A DNA stretch of 64,000 bases, taken from the NCBI RefSeq assembly GCF_016595155.1, contig NZ_JAENGP010000004.1, positions 1 through 64,000 of the forward strand, written 5' to 3'. Every line of letters begins with the position of its first letter. Positions within the stretch are counted from its first letter, which is position 1. Of this stretch, positions 38,595 through 45,629 are shown piece by piece. The translations under genes were made by a program, and so were the position numbers. Source of the stretch: Advenella mandrilli (GTDB lineage: Bacteria > Pseudomonadota > Gammaproteobacteria > Burkholderiales > Burkholderiaceae_B). The notes under the pieces were generated by a model, which was given only the letters and a program-made list of their open reading frames with translations, had not been told where the DNA came from and made no database searches.

Positions 38595-39290
38595 TTAATC
38601 TTCAAAATACCCCCCACCCACAATCTTCCGTACCACATCAGAACTAAACCCCCGGGATAGTAAAAAGCGCATTTGCCGGGCGTATTCCTGGGGTGTTTCA
38701 TACTTGACGCCCCGAAACTTCTTGAACCAAACCTCATAAGCACGTTGTTGCTCGGTTTGTGCCAGTTCTTCTTTAATTTCTACCATATCTTCGGCATCCA
38801 GCTTATGCTGTTTCAACTCTTGAAGAATTTTTGCCGTACCCCATTTTGTTGATTTTTGTTGGGCAAAAGTATGGGTAAAACGCTGGTCTGATTGCCAGTT
38901 TTCTTTTTTTAAACGGGCCAGCACTTGCTCTAGCTCTTCTGGGGACTCGGCATGAGGAAGCAGTTTTCGGCTTAGCTCAAGTTCGGAATGTTCGCGACGG
39001 GAAAGCAGGTTGATGGCTCTGGCCAGCAAAGATAGGCCTGTTTTTTTATGGGCGGCTTTGCTGGCATTTTTTGCTTTTTGTAAATCAGAGGTTCGAACAA
39101 TTTCCTGGCTGTTGTCTTGTGATGGCTGGCTAGAGCTACGGGCAAACGGCCCCCTGCCCTGGGAAGAACTACCTGAGCGTCCCGCCCTGGCAGGGCTGGA
39201 TGCTGCAGGTACAGGCGATGATTTTGAAACACGAACCGTTTCAAAATCATCATCGTCATCATCTGAATTATTAAAATAATAGCGATTCAT
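38595..39290 (-). CDS. recX: Regulatory protein RecX with long disordered N-terminus
   Basis: RecX binds RecA filaments and limits RecA activity. The C-terminal 150 residues carry the three-helix repeats of the family: ARAINLLSRREHSELELSRK, the LKKENWQSDQRFTHTF segment and FLLSRGFSSDVVRKIV. The first 80 residues are an acidic stretch (NNSDDDDDDFE) followed by a Ser/Pro/Arg/Gly-rich region, longer than in most RecX. The ATG at 39290 is preferred over a start at 39317 inside the repeat element; no ribosome site is visible. It follows recA, as is usual, with the REP-like element between them. Confidence 0.88.
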   Translation of the reverse strand: MNRYYFNNSDDDDDDFETVRVSKSSPVPAASSPARAGRSGSSSQGRGPFARSSSQPSQDNSQEIVRTSDLQKAKNASKAAHKKTGLSLLARAINLLSRREHSELELSRKLLPHAESPEELEQVLARLKKENWQSDQRFTHTFAQQKSTKWGTAKILQELKQHKLDAEDMVEIKEELAQTEQQRAYEVWFKKFRGVKYETPQEYARQMRFLLSRGFSSDVVRKIVGGGYFED

Positions 39291-39298
39291 TTGATATG

Positions 39299-39401
39299 CA
39301 TTCCCACGCGAGAGCATGAGAATGAGGAACGAGAATTCTGGCTGAAACTGATGCCTGGTAAACGCATGACAGACGTTCCCACGCTAGTGCGTGGGAACGA
39401 G
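39299..39401. repeat. REP-like element between recA and recX
   Basis: CATTCCCACGCG starts at 39299. At 39374-39399 CGTTCCCACGC and GCGTGGGAACG form a perfect 11-bp stem with a 4-nt loop (TAGT). The same core flanks the other end of recX. Within the recA-recX transcript the hairpin may reduce read-through and thus RecX level. Confidence 0.68.
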
Positions 39402-39410
39402 AGCCTTGTG

Positions 39411-40472
39411 TTAGGCTTCAGCTTCATCGCTGGTAGGCGCAACGGTTTGTGCCTGGGCAATAATGCCCATATTTTCACGAACCCGGTTTTCAATTTCAAA
39501 AGCCATGTCTGCGTGCTCTTTAAGGTATTCGCGAACATTGTCTTTACCTTGGCCTATTTTATTGCCATTGTAGCTATACCAGGCACCGGCTTTGTCTACA
39601 ATGCCAGCCTGAACGCCAAGATCAATAATCTCACCCTGACGGGAAATACCGGCACCGTACATGATGTCGAATTCGGCCTGCTTGAAGGGAGGCGCAACCT
39701 TGTTTTTAACCACTTTAACCCGGGTTTCGTTACCGATGATTTCATCGCCTTTCTTGATGGATCCGATGCGTCGAATATCCAGACGGACGGATGCGTAAAA
39801 CTTAAGGGCATTACCGCCCGTTGTGGTTTCGGGGCTACCAAACATAACACCGATTTTCATGCGGATCTGGTTAATGAAAATAACCATGCAATTGGTTCGT
39901 TTGATAGAGGCCGTTAACTTGCGTAGCGCCTGGCTCATTAAACGGGCTTGAAGGCCTGGCAAACTGTCGCCCATATCGCCTTCAATCTCGGCACGGGGGG
40001 TTAAGGCAGCCACCGAGTCGATAACGATTAAATCTACCGAGCCTGAGCGAACCAGGGCATCGGTGATTTCAAGGGCCTGCTCGCCGGTATCTGGCTGGGA
40101 GATGAGCAAATCGCTTAAGTTGACCCCCAATTTGGACGCATACTGGACATCAAGGGCATGCTCGGCATCGACAAAGGCGCAGGTGCCACCAATTTTTTGC
40201 ATTTCGGCAATAACCTGCAGGGTAAGTGTTGTTTTACCGGAAGATTCAGGGCCGTAAACTTCAACCACCCGACCCCGTGGCAAACCACCAACACCCAGTG
40301 CGATGTCCAGGCCCAGTGAACCGGTGGAAACCACTTTGATGTCATGCGCGACCTCGTTGTCGCCATAACGCATGACGGAGCCTTTGCCAAATTGTTTTTC
40401 TATTTGGGACAAGGCGGCTGCCAGGGCCTTTGCGCGTTCTGCTGATGCTGCTTTGGATTGTTTGTCGTCCAT
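39411..40472 (-). CDS. recA: Recombinase RecA
   Basis: A 353-residue recombinase that coats single-stranded DNA, exchanges strands and stimulates LexA cleavage. The Walker [10 protein letters not shown] (74-82), the segment [33 protein letters not shown] (L2 loop region) and the acidic C-terminus are all typical. A LexA box 62-81 bp upstream of the start shows SOS control. RecX follows downstream, rdgC is divergent. Confidence 0.98.
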   Translation of the reverse strand: MDDKQSKAASAERAKALAAALSQIEKQFGKGSVMRYGDNEVAHDIKVVSTGSLGLDIALGVGGLPRGRVVEVYGPESSGKTTLTLQVIAEMQKIGGTCAFVDAEHALDVQYASKLGVNLSDLLISQPDTGEQALEITDALVRSGSVDLIVIDSVAALTPRAEIEGDMGDSLPGLQARLMSQALRKLTASIKRTNCMVIFINQIRMKIGVMFGSPETTTGGNALKFYASVRLDIRRIGSIKKGDEIIGNETRVKVVKNKVAPPFKQAEFDIMYGAGISRQGEIIDLGVQAGIVDKAGAWYSYNGNKIGQGKDNVREYLKEHADMAFEIENRVRENMGIIAQAQTVAPTSDEAEA

Positions 40473-40533
40473 GGAGGGTCCTTAATTGGGTGACTTCAAA
40501 ATAAACTTAATACGGTATTATCGCATTAAATTA

Positions 40534-40553
40534 TACTGTACAAATACACAGCA
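40534..40553. promoter_or_regulatory. LexA (SOS) box of recA
   Basis: TACTGTACAAATACACAGCA matches the CTGT-N8-ACAG consensus (CTG-N10-CAG) and lies 62-81 bp upstream of the recA start codon, where the recA promoter is expected. Confidence 0.85.
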
Positions 40554-40649
40554 GTGACATTATTTGCATAATTTCACCTAACATTAAATATTAACCTGTT
40601 TAACCAATCAATTCAGGACATTGTCAGATGCAATCTTTATAGTTAATAA

Positions 40650-40787
40650 ATGAGGGCAAATCATCTTGCCAAATGCTTAATTCCCTTTTGGCAGCATTTG
40701 TTTCTCATCGCAGTGCAGCGCCTCGCAGTTTTTGCGTTGCACGCGCCCCCGTATTTACCTGCCAGCAACCCTGGCAGGTTTTTTTTG
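40650..40787 (+). ncRNA. Candidate structured small RNA or rdgC leader with attenuator
   Basis: The 353-bp gap between recA and rdgC contains a series of stems on the plus strand. They are GGCAA/TTGCC (40655-40670), CAAATGC/GCATTTG (40670-40700), and GTGCAGCGC/GCGTTGCAC (about 40713-40743, one mismatch). The last is an intrinsic terminator at 40757-40786. A promoter-like pair, TTGTCA (40621-40626) and TAATAA (40644-40649) with 17-bp spacing, would start a transcript near 40656. The terminator lies before rdgC, so either a separate RNA of about 130 nt or a leader that attenuates rdgC is possible. It matches no RNA family I recognise. A 64-codon frame overlaps it but runs through the terminator and is not credible. 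Confidence 0.5.
40757..40786 (+). terminator. Intrinsic terminator upstream of rdgC
   Basis: ACCTGCCAG and CTGGCAGGT form a perfect 9-bp stem with a 5-nt loop (CAACC), followed by eight T. It is of textbook quality although no protein gene ends before it, and rdgC starts 39 bp after it. Confidence 0.88.
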
Positions 40788-40825
40788 CCTTCATACGTTA
40801 AAATCGATACTTTTGGCAGAAAAAT

Positions 40826-41734
40826 ATGTGGTTCAAAAACCTGAAAGTCTTTCGTCTATCTCCCACTTGGCAACTTTCTGTCCAGGATCTCGAGTCCAAG
40901 CTTGAAAAACAGCTTTTTCAGCCTGGTAACCGGTCGGATATGCAAAACATGGGCTGGGTTTCCCCTTGCGAAAATGGTGCTTTGGTACATGCACTTAATG
41001 GCCAATATCTGCTGGCGCTACGCGTTGAAAAAAAACTGCTTCCCGCCACTGTCATTAACCAGTTTACCAAGGCAAAAGCCCTTGAAATTGAAGAGCAGCA
41101 AGGCTACAGGCCCGGCCGCAAGCAACTTAAGGAAATCAAGGAACAGGTTACCGAAGAGTTACTACCCAAAGCGTTTAGTATTTTCCGTGATACCAAAGTG
41201 TGGATAGACACCACAAACCACTGGCTGGTTATTGATGCAGCCGCTGCAGCCAAATCCGATGAGGTGATTGGTATGCTGGCAAAGGTACTTGACCCTTTGC
41301 CCGTTCAAAGCCTGTTTACCGAACAATCCCCTTCTGCCGCCATGACCGAATGGCTGCTTCAGGATGAAGCACCGGCAAACTTCAGTGTTGACCAGGACGT
41401 TGAGCTACGTTCCAGTGCCGAAAACCGCGCGACCGTCCGTTATGTGCGTCAAACCCCTGAAAAGGAAGATGTGACCAAACATATCGAGGCCGGCAAGCAT
41501 TGCACTCGCTTGGCACTGACCTGGGCAGACAGGGTTTCATTTATCCTGAACGATTCGCTGGACATCAAGCGCATCACACCGCTGGATATCCTGACAGAAG
41601 GCAGTGACTTTTCAAATATGGATGACGCCGAGCGTTTTGATGCCGATATGACACTGATGTGTGCGGAGCTGGCCAATTTACTGGATGATCTGGTTGGCGC
41701 CTTGGGGGGTGAAAAGAAAACCGGCCCGCAATAA
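40826..41734 (+). CDS. rdgC: Recombination-associated protein RdgC
   Basis: A 302-residue nucleoid-associated protein that forms a ring-shaped dimer around DNA and holds back RecA. The start [11 protein letters not shown], the segment [12 protein letters not shown], the [20 protein letters not shown] region and [20 protein letters not shown] are typical. It is divergent from recA and preceded by a terminator-containing leader region. The gene ends 4 bp before the convergent membrane protein gene, with no terminator between. Confidence 0.94.
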   Translation: MWFKNLKVFRLSPTWQLSVQDLESKLEKQLFQPGNRSDMQNMGWVSPCENGALVHALNGQYLLALRVEKKLLPATVINQFTKAKALEIEEQQGYRPGRKQLKEIKEQVTEELLPKAFSIFRDTKVWIDTTNHWLVIDAAAAAKSDEVIGMLAKVLDPLPVQSLFTEQSPSAAMTEWLLQDEAPANFSVDQDVELRSSAENRATVRYVRQTPEKEDVTKHIEAGKHCTRLALTWADRVSFILNDSLDIKRITPLDILTEGSDFSNMDDAERFDADMTLMCAELANLLDDLVGALGGEKKTGPQ

Positions 41735-41738
41735 AATG

Positions 41739-42236
41739 CTATTTCAGGGTTAGTGTGATGGTATAAGGAACTGCCTGCGCTGTATTGTCAAGCGCAGCCT
41801 TTTCCTGCTGGTCTTCCTCGCTTTCCTTGAACATAACCCGGAGTTCATAAAGCCCATCCACAGGAATCATGAAGTCGGCATCCCGCTCCAGGATCTTGGT
41901 ATCAAGCCCAAATAAAACCATGTCCAGAATGTCATCCCCTTTCAGGTTTACCCGTAATACCTGATCTTGCGTGGCACGAAACTGATAAGCCGAATAACCA
42001 GCACCCATAATATATCCGGTATAAATCATGGTCGGTTCTTCTGGCGAAAAACTGACGTTTTGGGTCATGTTAGTTAAGGAGTTGATAATCGCCTCATTAT
42101 GTTTTTCAGAGGCCTGCTTTATTTTTACTGTCTCTGAAACATAATGCGTTTCCAGCTTGCCAACGATAACAACCGAAGCAGCTGTAAAAATAATAATAAT
42201 ACCAATGAGAACTTTAGAGGCCAGTGAGAAATGCAT
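41739..42236 (-). CDS. Hypothetical membrane-anchored protein
   Basis: Not recognised. From the ATG at 42236 it has 165 residues: one membrane helix near the N-terminus (about 5-27), then a periplasmic domain. The segment GAGYSAYQFRATQDQVLRVNLKGDD followed by LDMVLFGLD looks like a small beta-sandwich as in pre-peptidase C-like or lysozyme-inhibitor-like domains (core AYQFRATQDQVLRVNL). The frame extends to a GTG at 42269, which would place polar residues before the helix. It is convergent with rdgC and lies downstream of the NO reductase on the same strand, beyond its terminator. Confidence 0.65.
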   Translation of the reverse strand: MHFSLASKVLIGIIIIFTAASVVIVGKLETHYVSETVKIKQASEKHNEAIINSLTNMTQNVSFSPEEPTMIYTGYIMGAGYSAYQFRATQDQVLRVNLKGDDILDMVLFGLDTKILERDADFMIPVDGLYELRVMFKESEEDQQEKAALDNTAQAVPYTITLTLK

Positions 42237-42360
42237 ATGAGTGCTTGTGAATAATAAAAAATACGCCACTTTTTTACGGCGGCAAGAGCAAAAGTCTACA
42301 TCAATATACCGTATCTGAACAGTTCCCCTAATTGAAATTCATGCCAGCCCGGCTTTTATG

Positions 42361-42381
42361 AACGGTTAACTTGTAACCGTT
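42361..42381. repeat. Perfect hairpin AACGGTTA/TAACCGTT
   Basis: An 8-bp stem with a 5-nt loop within the 384-bp gap between the hypothetical gene and norB. It could be an operator or an RNA hairpin; nothing links it to a gene. Confidence 0.4.
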
Positions 42382-42416
42382 TCGGGTAAAAACGAAAAAA
42401 CCAACCGAATTTTTTG

Positions 42417-42454
42417 TATTTTTTGCTCCATCGGATAGCCTGAAGCAAAAAATA
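42417..42454. repeat. 11-bp inverted repeat around 16 nt
   Basis: TATTTTTTGCT and AGCAAAAAATA are perfect inverse complements. It lies upstream of the hypothetical minus-strand gene and might be its operator. With the hairpin at 42361 and the terminator at 42569 it makes this gap unusually rich in dyads. Confidence 0.42.
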
Positions 42455-42560
42455 TTGTTAATTTTATTGAAGGATCATTCTTAGGTAATGTAATTACCTT
42501 GCCAAACAACACAACCACTTATCACGCTAATGGCAGGCTGAAATCCCTAACAGCTGTTTT

Positions 42561-42594
42561 TATAAAAATGGCCTGATCCATAAGAACCAGGCCA
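42561..42594 (-). terminator. Terminator of norB
   Basis: TGGCCTG (42569-42575) and CAGGCCA (42588-42594) form the stem on the minus-strand transcript, followed by TTTTTATA. It is 26 bp after the norB stop. Confidence 0.72.
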
Positions 42595-42620
42595 CCCATC
42601 AAGTTATAGAAAGCATAGGC

Positions 42621-44894
42621 TTAGGAAGCGTAAGCTGTTTTTCCTTCGATCTGCTCGGACTTACCGGTTACACCGATGAATACCTGCCATGCAACCGCCA
42701 GGGCACCTACGATGAACACGACATCACTGAAGGTGCGAATCCAGCGCAAGGTTTCAAGTATATCCTGTTGCAGGAAGGCTTCACCCCTTGCATACCACAT
42801 GCCTTCGCTAAGGCTGGCATGGAACTGGATAATACCGATAGGCAACAAGCTGGTCACGATCATGCCAACCAGGCCCAGGTTCAGGCACCAGAAAGCAGTT
42901 TTCATCAGACCGGCACTAAACACCATGTTTGGACGGATATAACGCAAGACCAGCAGAACAAAACCAAGCGCCAGGAACCCATAAACACCAAACAGGGCAG
43001 CATGAGAGTGAACCGCAGTTGTGTTCAGACCCTGGATGTAATACAGCGCAACAGGTGGGTTAACCATGAAACCGAACACACCGGCACCCAACATATTCCA
43101 GAAGGCAACGGCAATGAAGAATACCAATGGCCAATGAAGATTTTCCATCCATGGGGCCAAGGTTTTCAGTCTCCAGTTTTCCCAGGCTTCGTAGCCCAAC
43201 ACAACCAGAGGTACCACTTCAAGCGCACTGAAAGAAGCGCCAACGGCCATTACAGGTGTAGTTGTGCCCGCAAAGTACATGTGGTGGAAGGTACCGGGAA
43301 CACCGCCCAGCATAAACAAAGAAGCGGAAGCCAGGCTGGCAGCAGTTGCCATGCGTTTTGAAACCAGGCCCATAGAAGAGAAAATAAAGGCCAGGGCTGT
43401 GGTTGCGAACACCTCAAAGAAGCCTTCAACCCACAGGTGAACCACCCACCAGCGCCAGTATTCCATTACAGTGATGTGAGAGCGCTCACCATAGAACAAA
43501 CCGGCACCGTAGAATAAACCGATACAAATGCAGGATGCCGTGAACAGAATCAGCAGGTGCTTGTCACCTTTTTGACGAAGCGCACTGATCACACCATTCA
43601 TCATCAGAACCAGCCAGAAAGCCACGCCAAGGAATTTAACGATTTGCCAGAAACGACCCAGTTCAAGGTACTCATACCCCTGGTGACCAAACCAGAAGTT
43701 CAGTTCACGAGGCATGATATTGGCAATAGCCAGATAGTTACCGATGTAAGAGCCAACAACCAGGACAATCAAGGCCCAGAAAAGAATGTCAACGCCCAGT
43801 TTTTGATACTTTGGATCTTTACCACCGTTGATAATTGGTGCCAGGAATAAACCTGCAGCCAGGAATCCGGTTGCAATCCAGAACAAGGCAGTCTGCAAGT
43901 GCCAGGTTCTTAATAGTGAATATGGGAACCATTTTGACAGCTCAATGCCATAGAAAGTTTGCCCTTCTACGGTATAGTGTGCTACTGCACCACCCATAAA
44001 CACTTGGAAAACAAACAGGGCAACAACCAGAATGCAGTATTTACCCAATGCTTTTTGTGACGGCGTCAAGACAAACGTGGTAATAGGATCACGATCAGGC
44101 GCCTTGTGTTCCTCATGGTCCTCTTTCCGCAGGAAAGCCCAGCCCCACACCAGAAAACCAACGCCGGCAATTAGCACAACCACACTGATAATTGACCAGA
44201 TTATGTTTTCAGGCGTCGGAACGTTATCAATCAATGGCTCATGTGGCCAGTTGTTGGTGTAAGTGGCATTGTTGTAATCCGGGCGTTCTGTTGAAGCGGT
44301 CCAGGCAGTCCAGAAGAAAAACTTGGCCATGTCGAAACGGTCTTGCTCACCTGGCAGCGTATTGGTTTTCATGGCAAAGCTTTCACGTGAGCCATCCAGT
44401 GCCGGGTCGTCACCAAACAAGGCTACATAATAGTCAGCCGTGTTTTTCATCGCAGCCACACGCCGATCAGACACCAGCATTTCATCTTTTTCAAGATTAT
44501 AGGTGTTGGTACGATACTCTTTTTTAAGCTTGACTTTTAGAATCGCTTTTTGCTCTTCCGAGGTTTGCTCATAGGGAATACCATATTCGTCCAGGGAAGC
44601 CAGATTCAGCCACGCAACCAATTCGCGATGCAGCCAGTCTGAAGTCCAGTCCGGTGCCTGTAATGCACCATGGCCAAAAACAGAACCAACCTGCATGCCG
44701 CCAGCCTGTTGCCAGGCATTTTGTCCATCAAGAATATCTTCCTTGGTGAACATGACATCACCGGAAGCCGTAACAACCTTACCAGGAATAGGCGGCGCAT
44801 TGCGATATACCTCGACACCGAAATATCCCAGAATACTGAACGTAATCGCAAGAACTGCAATTAGCGTCCACCATAATTTTTTATAACTACCCAT
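42621..44894 (-). CDS. norB: Quinol-dependent nitric oxide reductase (qNor)
   Basis: A 757-residue single-subunit enzyme that reduces two NO to N2O with quinol at the inner membrane. The N-terminal 250 residues form the fused NorC-like part without a haem c site, which marks the quinol type (NorZ). The haem-copper-type core shows RTWHLQTALFW, VVHLWVEGFFEVF (haem b3/FeB ligand His and Glu), TFHHMYF and VHSHAALFGVYGFL. It follows norA by 70 bp on the same strand and is read from the sigma54 promoter at 45514-45529. It may serve detoxification or denitrification; no nirK/nirS or nosZ is in the window. Confidence 0.94.
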   Translation of the reverse strand: MGSYKKLWWTLIAVLAITFSILGYFGVEVYRNAPPIPGKVVTASGDVMFTKEDILDGQNAWQQAGGMQVGSVFGHGALQAPDWTSDWLHRELVAWLNLASLDEYGIPYEQTSEEQKAILKVKLKKEYRTNTYNLEKDEMLVSDRRVAAMKNTADYYVALFGDDPALDGSRESFAMKTNTLPGEQDRFDMAKFFFWTAWTASTERPDYNNATYTNNWPHEPLIDNVPTPENIIWSIISVVVLIAGVGFLVWGWAFLRKEDHEEHKAPDRDPITTFVLTPSQKALGKYCILVVALFVFQVFMGGAVAHYTVEGQTFYGIELSKWFPYSLLRTWHLQTALFWIATGFLAAGLFLAPIINGGKDPKYQKLGVDILFWALIVLVVGSYIGNYLAIANIMPRELNFWFGHQGYEYLELGRFWQIVKFLGVAFWLVLMMNGVISALRQKGDKHLLILFTASCICIGLFYGAGLFYGERSHITVMEYWRWWVVHLWVEGFFEVFATTALAFIFSSMGLVSKRMATAASLASASLFMLGGVPGTFHHMYFAGTTTPVMAVGASFSALEVVPLVVLGYEAWENWRLKTLAPWMENLHWPLVFFIAVAFWNMLGAGVFGFMVNPPVALYYIQGLNTTAVHSHAALFGVYGFLALGFVLLVLRYIRPNMVFSAGLMKTAFWCLNLGLVGMIVTSLLPIGIIQFHASLSEGMWYARGEAFLQQDILETLRWIRTFSDVVFIVGALAVAWQVFIGVTGKSEQIEGKTAYAS

Positions 44895-44964
44895 TTTAAT
44901 TCCTTAAATTAACTGTATTGGCGTTATGTTTCATTAGTAGCCAGCATCAGCCAGAAATTTACTT

Positions 44965-45477
44965 TTATTTAAACAAGACTTCATTTTCAAGTGCTAGATG
45001 TAATCGCAGATCTTCAACAAACTCCCCTATTCCAGAATATAATTTTTCCCATGAGCCGCAAGCGCTATCTGGTAAAAACAGATTCCCAGTCACTTTCAGC
45101 AACCTGTCAATTCCCTGTTCGTGCTGTTCATGCTCAAGCAACATGACCGAAATCGGTGTGCGTGCCATTTCTTTCATGCCCTTAAGCAGCATGGGAAATA
45201 GCACTCTTTCCTCTTTCTGCATGTGACTGTCCAGTTCCTGCCAAATATTTGTCAGGACATCAGCCAATCCCACCGGACAATCAGGATCATCTTCATGTAC
45301 TATTTCTATTTTTCTGGACAGCTCGATTAGCGCAGGTAACTGGGCCCGATGCTTATCGTGAAAATTGATCTGAATGTACGGAATAAGTACATCCGGCTTT
45401 TCATTATCAAGTTTCAGTTTCTGAATAATAGAAGGCACCTGATCCGATTCGATTTTCCTTTTCAATAGAACGCTCAT
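44965..45477 (-). CDS. norA: Hemerythrin-type di-iron protein, NorA/DnrN (RIC-like), short form
   Basis: A 170-residue four-helix hemerythrin protein related to YtfE/ScdA/DnrN, which repair iron-sulfur clusters or bind NO. Possible di-iron ligands are His40, His43, His85, Glu89, His116, His119, His160 and Glu164 (FHDKH, DSHMQKEE, LEHEQH, RLHLALENE). The usual ScdA N-terminal domain with its CC motif is absent, and the protein is about 50 residues shorter than typical RIC proteins. It is the first gene after the sigma54 promoter and is followed by norB, the order of the norAB operon of Cupriavidus, where NorA lowers free NO available to NorR. Confidence 0.82.
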   Translation of the reverse strand: MSVLLKRKIESDQVPSIIQKLKLDNEKPDVLIPYIQINFHDKHRAQLPALIELSRKIEIVHEDDPDCPVGLADVLTNIWQELDSHMQKEERVLFPMLLKGMKEMARTPISVMLLEHEQHEQGIDRLLKVTGNLFLPDSACGSWEKLYSGIGEFVEDLRLHLALENEVLFK

Positions 45478-45513
45478 TGTGCGAACTCCTTAGTTAATGC
45501 TCAAGGAACAATA

Positions 45514-45529
45514 AGCAATATTCGTGCCA
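45514..45529 (-). promoter_or_regulatory. Sigma54 (-24/-12) promoter of norAB
   Basis: On the minus strand TGGCACGAATATTGCT agrees at every fixed position with the sigma54 consensus TGGCACG-N4-TTGCW. Transcription would start near 45502, about 25 nt before the norA start. NorR is the matching enhancer-binding protein. Confidence 0.93.
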
Positions 45530-45570
45530 ATATTTTTTTATTCTAATTATCAATGACTTGAAAGTTTTAT

Positions 45571-45583
45571 GGTATATAATACC
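45571..45583. promoter_or_regulatory. NorR box 1 (GGT-N7-ACC)
   Basis: GGTATATAATACC fits the GGT-N7-ACC NorR enhancer consensus. Its centre is about 75 bp upstream of the predicted norAB transcription start. Confidence 0.82.
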
Positions 45584-45595
45584 CTTATTGATCAG

Positions 45596-45608
45596 GGTAA
45601 ATTTAACC
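45596..45608. promoter_or_regulatory. NorR box 2 (GGT-N7-ACC)
   Basis: GGTAAATTTAACC fits the same consensus. Its centre is 25 bp from that of box 1. Confidence 0.82.
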
Positions 45609-45616
45609 ATAAAGAA

Positions 45617-45629
45617 GGTAAAAAACACC
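45617..45629. promoter_or_regulatory. NorR box 3, touching the norR start codon
   Basis: GGTAAAAAACACC ends at the base before the norR ATG (45630) and is 21 bp from box 2. Three spaced boxes fit binding of a NorR hexamer. The position of box 3 over the norR ribosome-binding region would also allow repression of norR itself. Confidence 0.75.

Noticed and set aside
39291-39917. 208-codon frame antisense to recA
   Set aside because: It lies opposite a highly conserved gene, starts inside the REP-like element and has no signal of its own.
40650-40844. 64-codon plus-strand frame between recA and rdgC
   Set aside because: It runs through the stems and the intrinsic terminator, has no ribosome site and overlaps the rdgC start; the composition is not protein-like.
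42768-43361. 197-codon frame antisense to norB
   Set aside because: Rich in His and Gln as expected for an antisense reading of a membrane protein gene; no start signal.
44965-44995. Second sigma54-like promoter directly before norB
   Set aside because: A TGGC...GC pattern exists on the minus strand near 44975, but the GG and GC are 9 nt apart instead of 10 and the rest does not fit.
45558-45629. Longer N-terminus of norR
   Set aside because: The added codons cover the NorR boxes, and the ATG at 45630 fits the family start.
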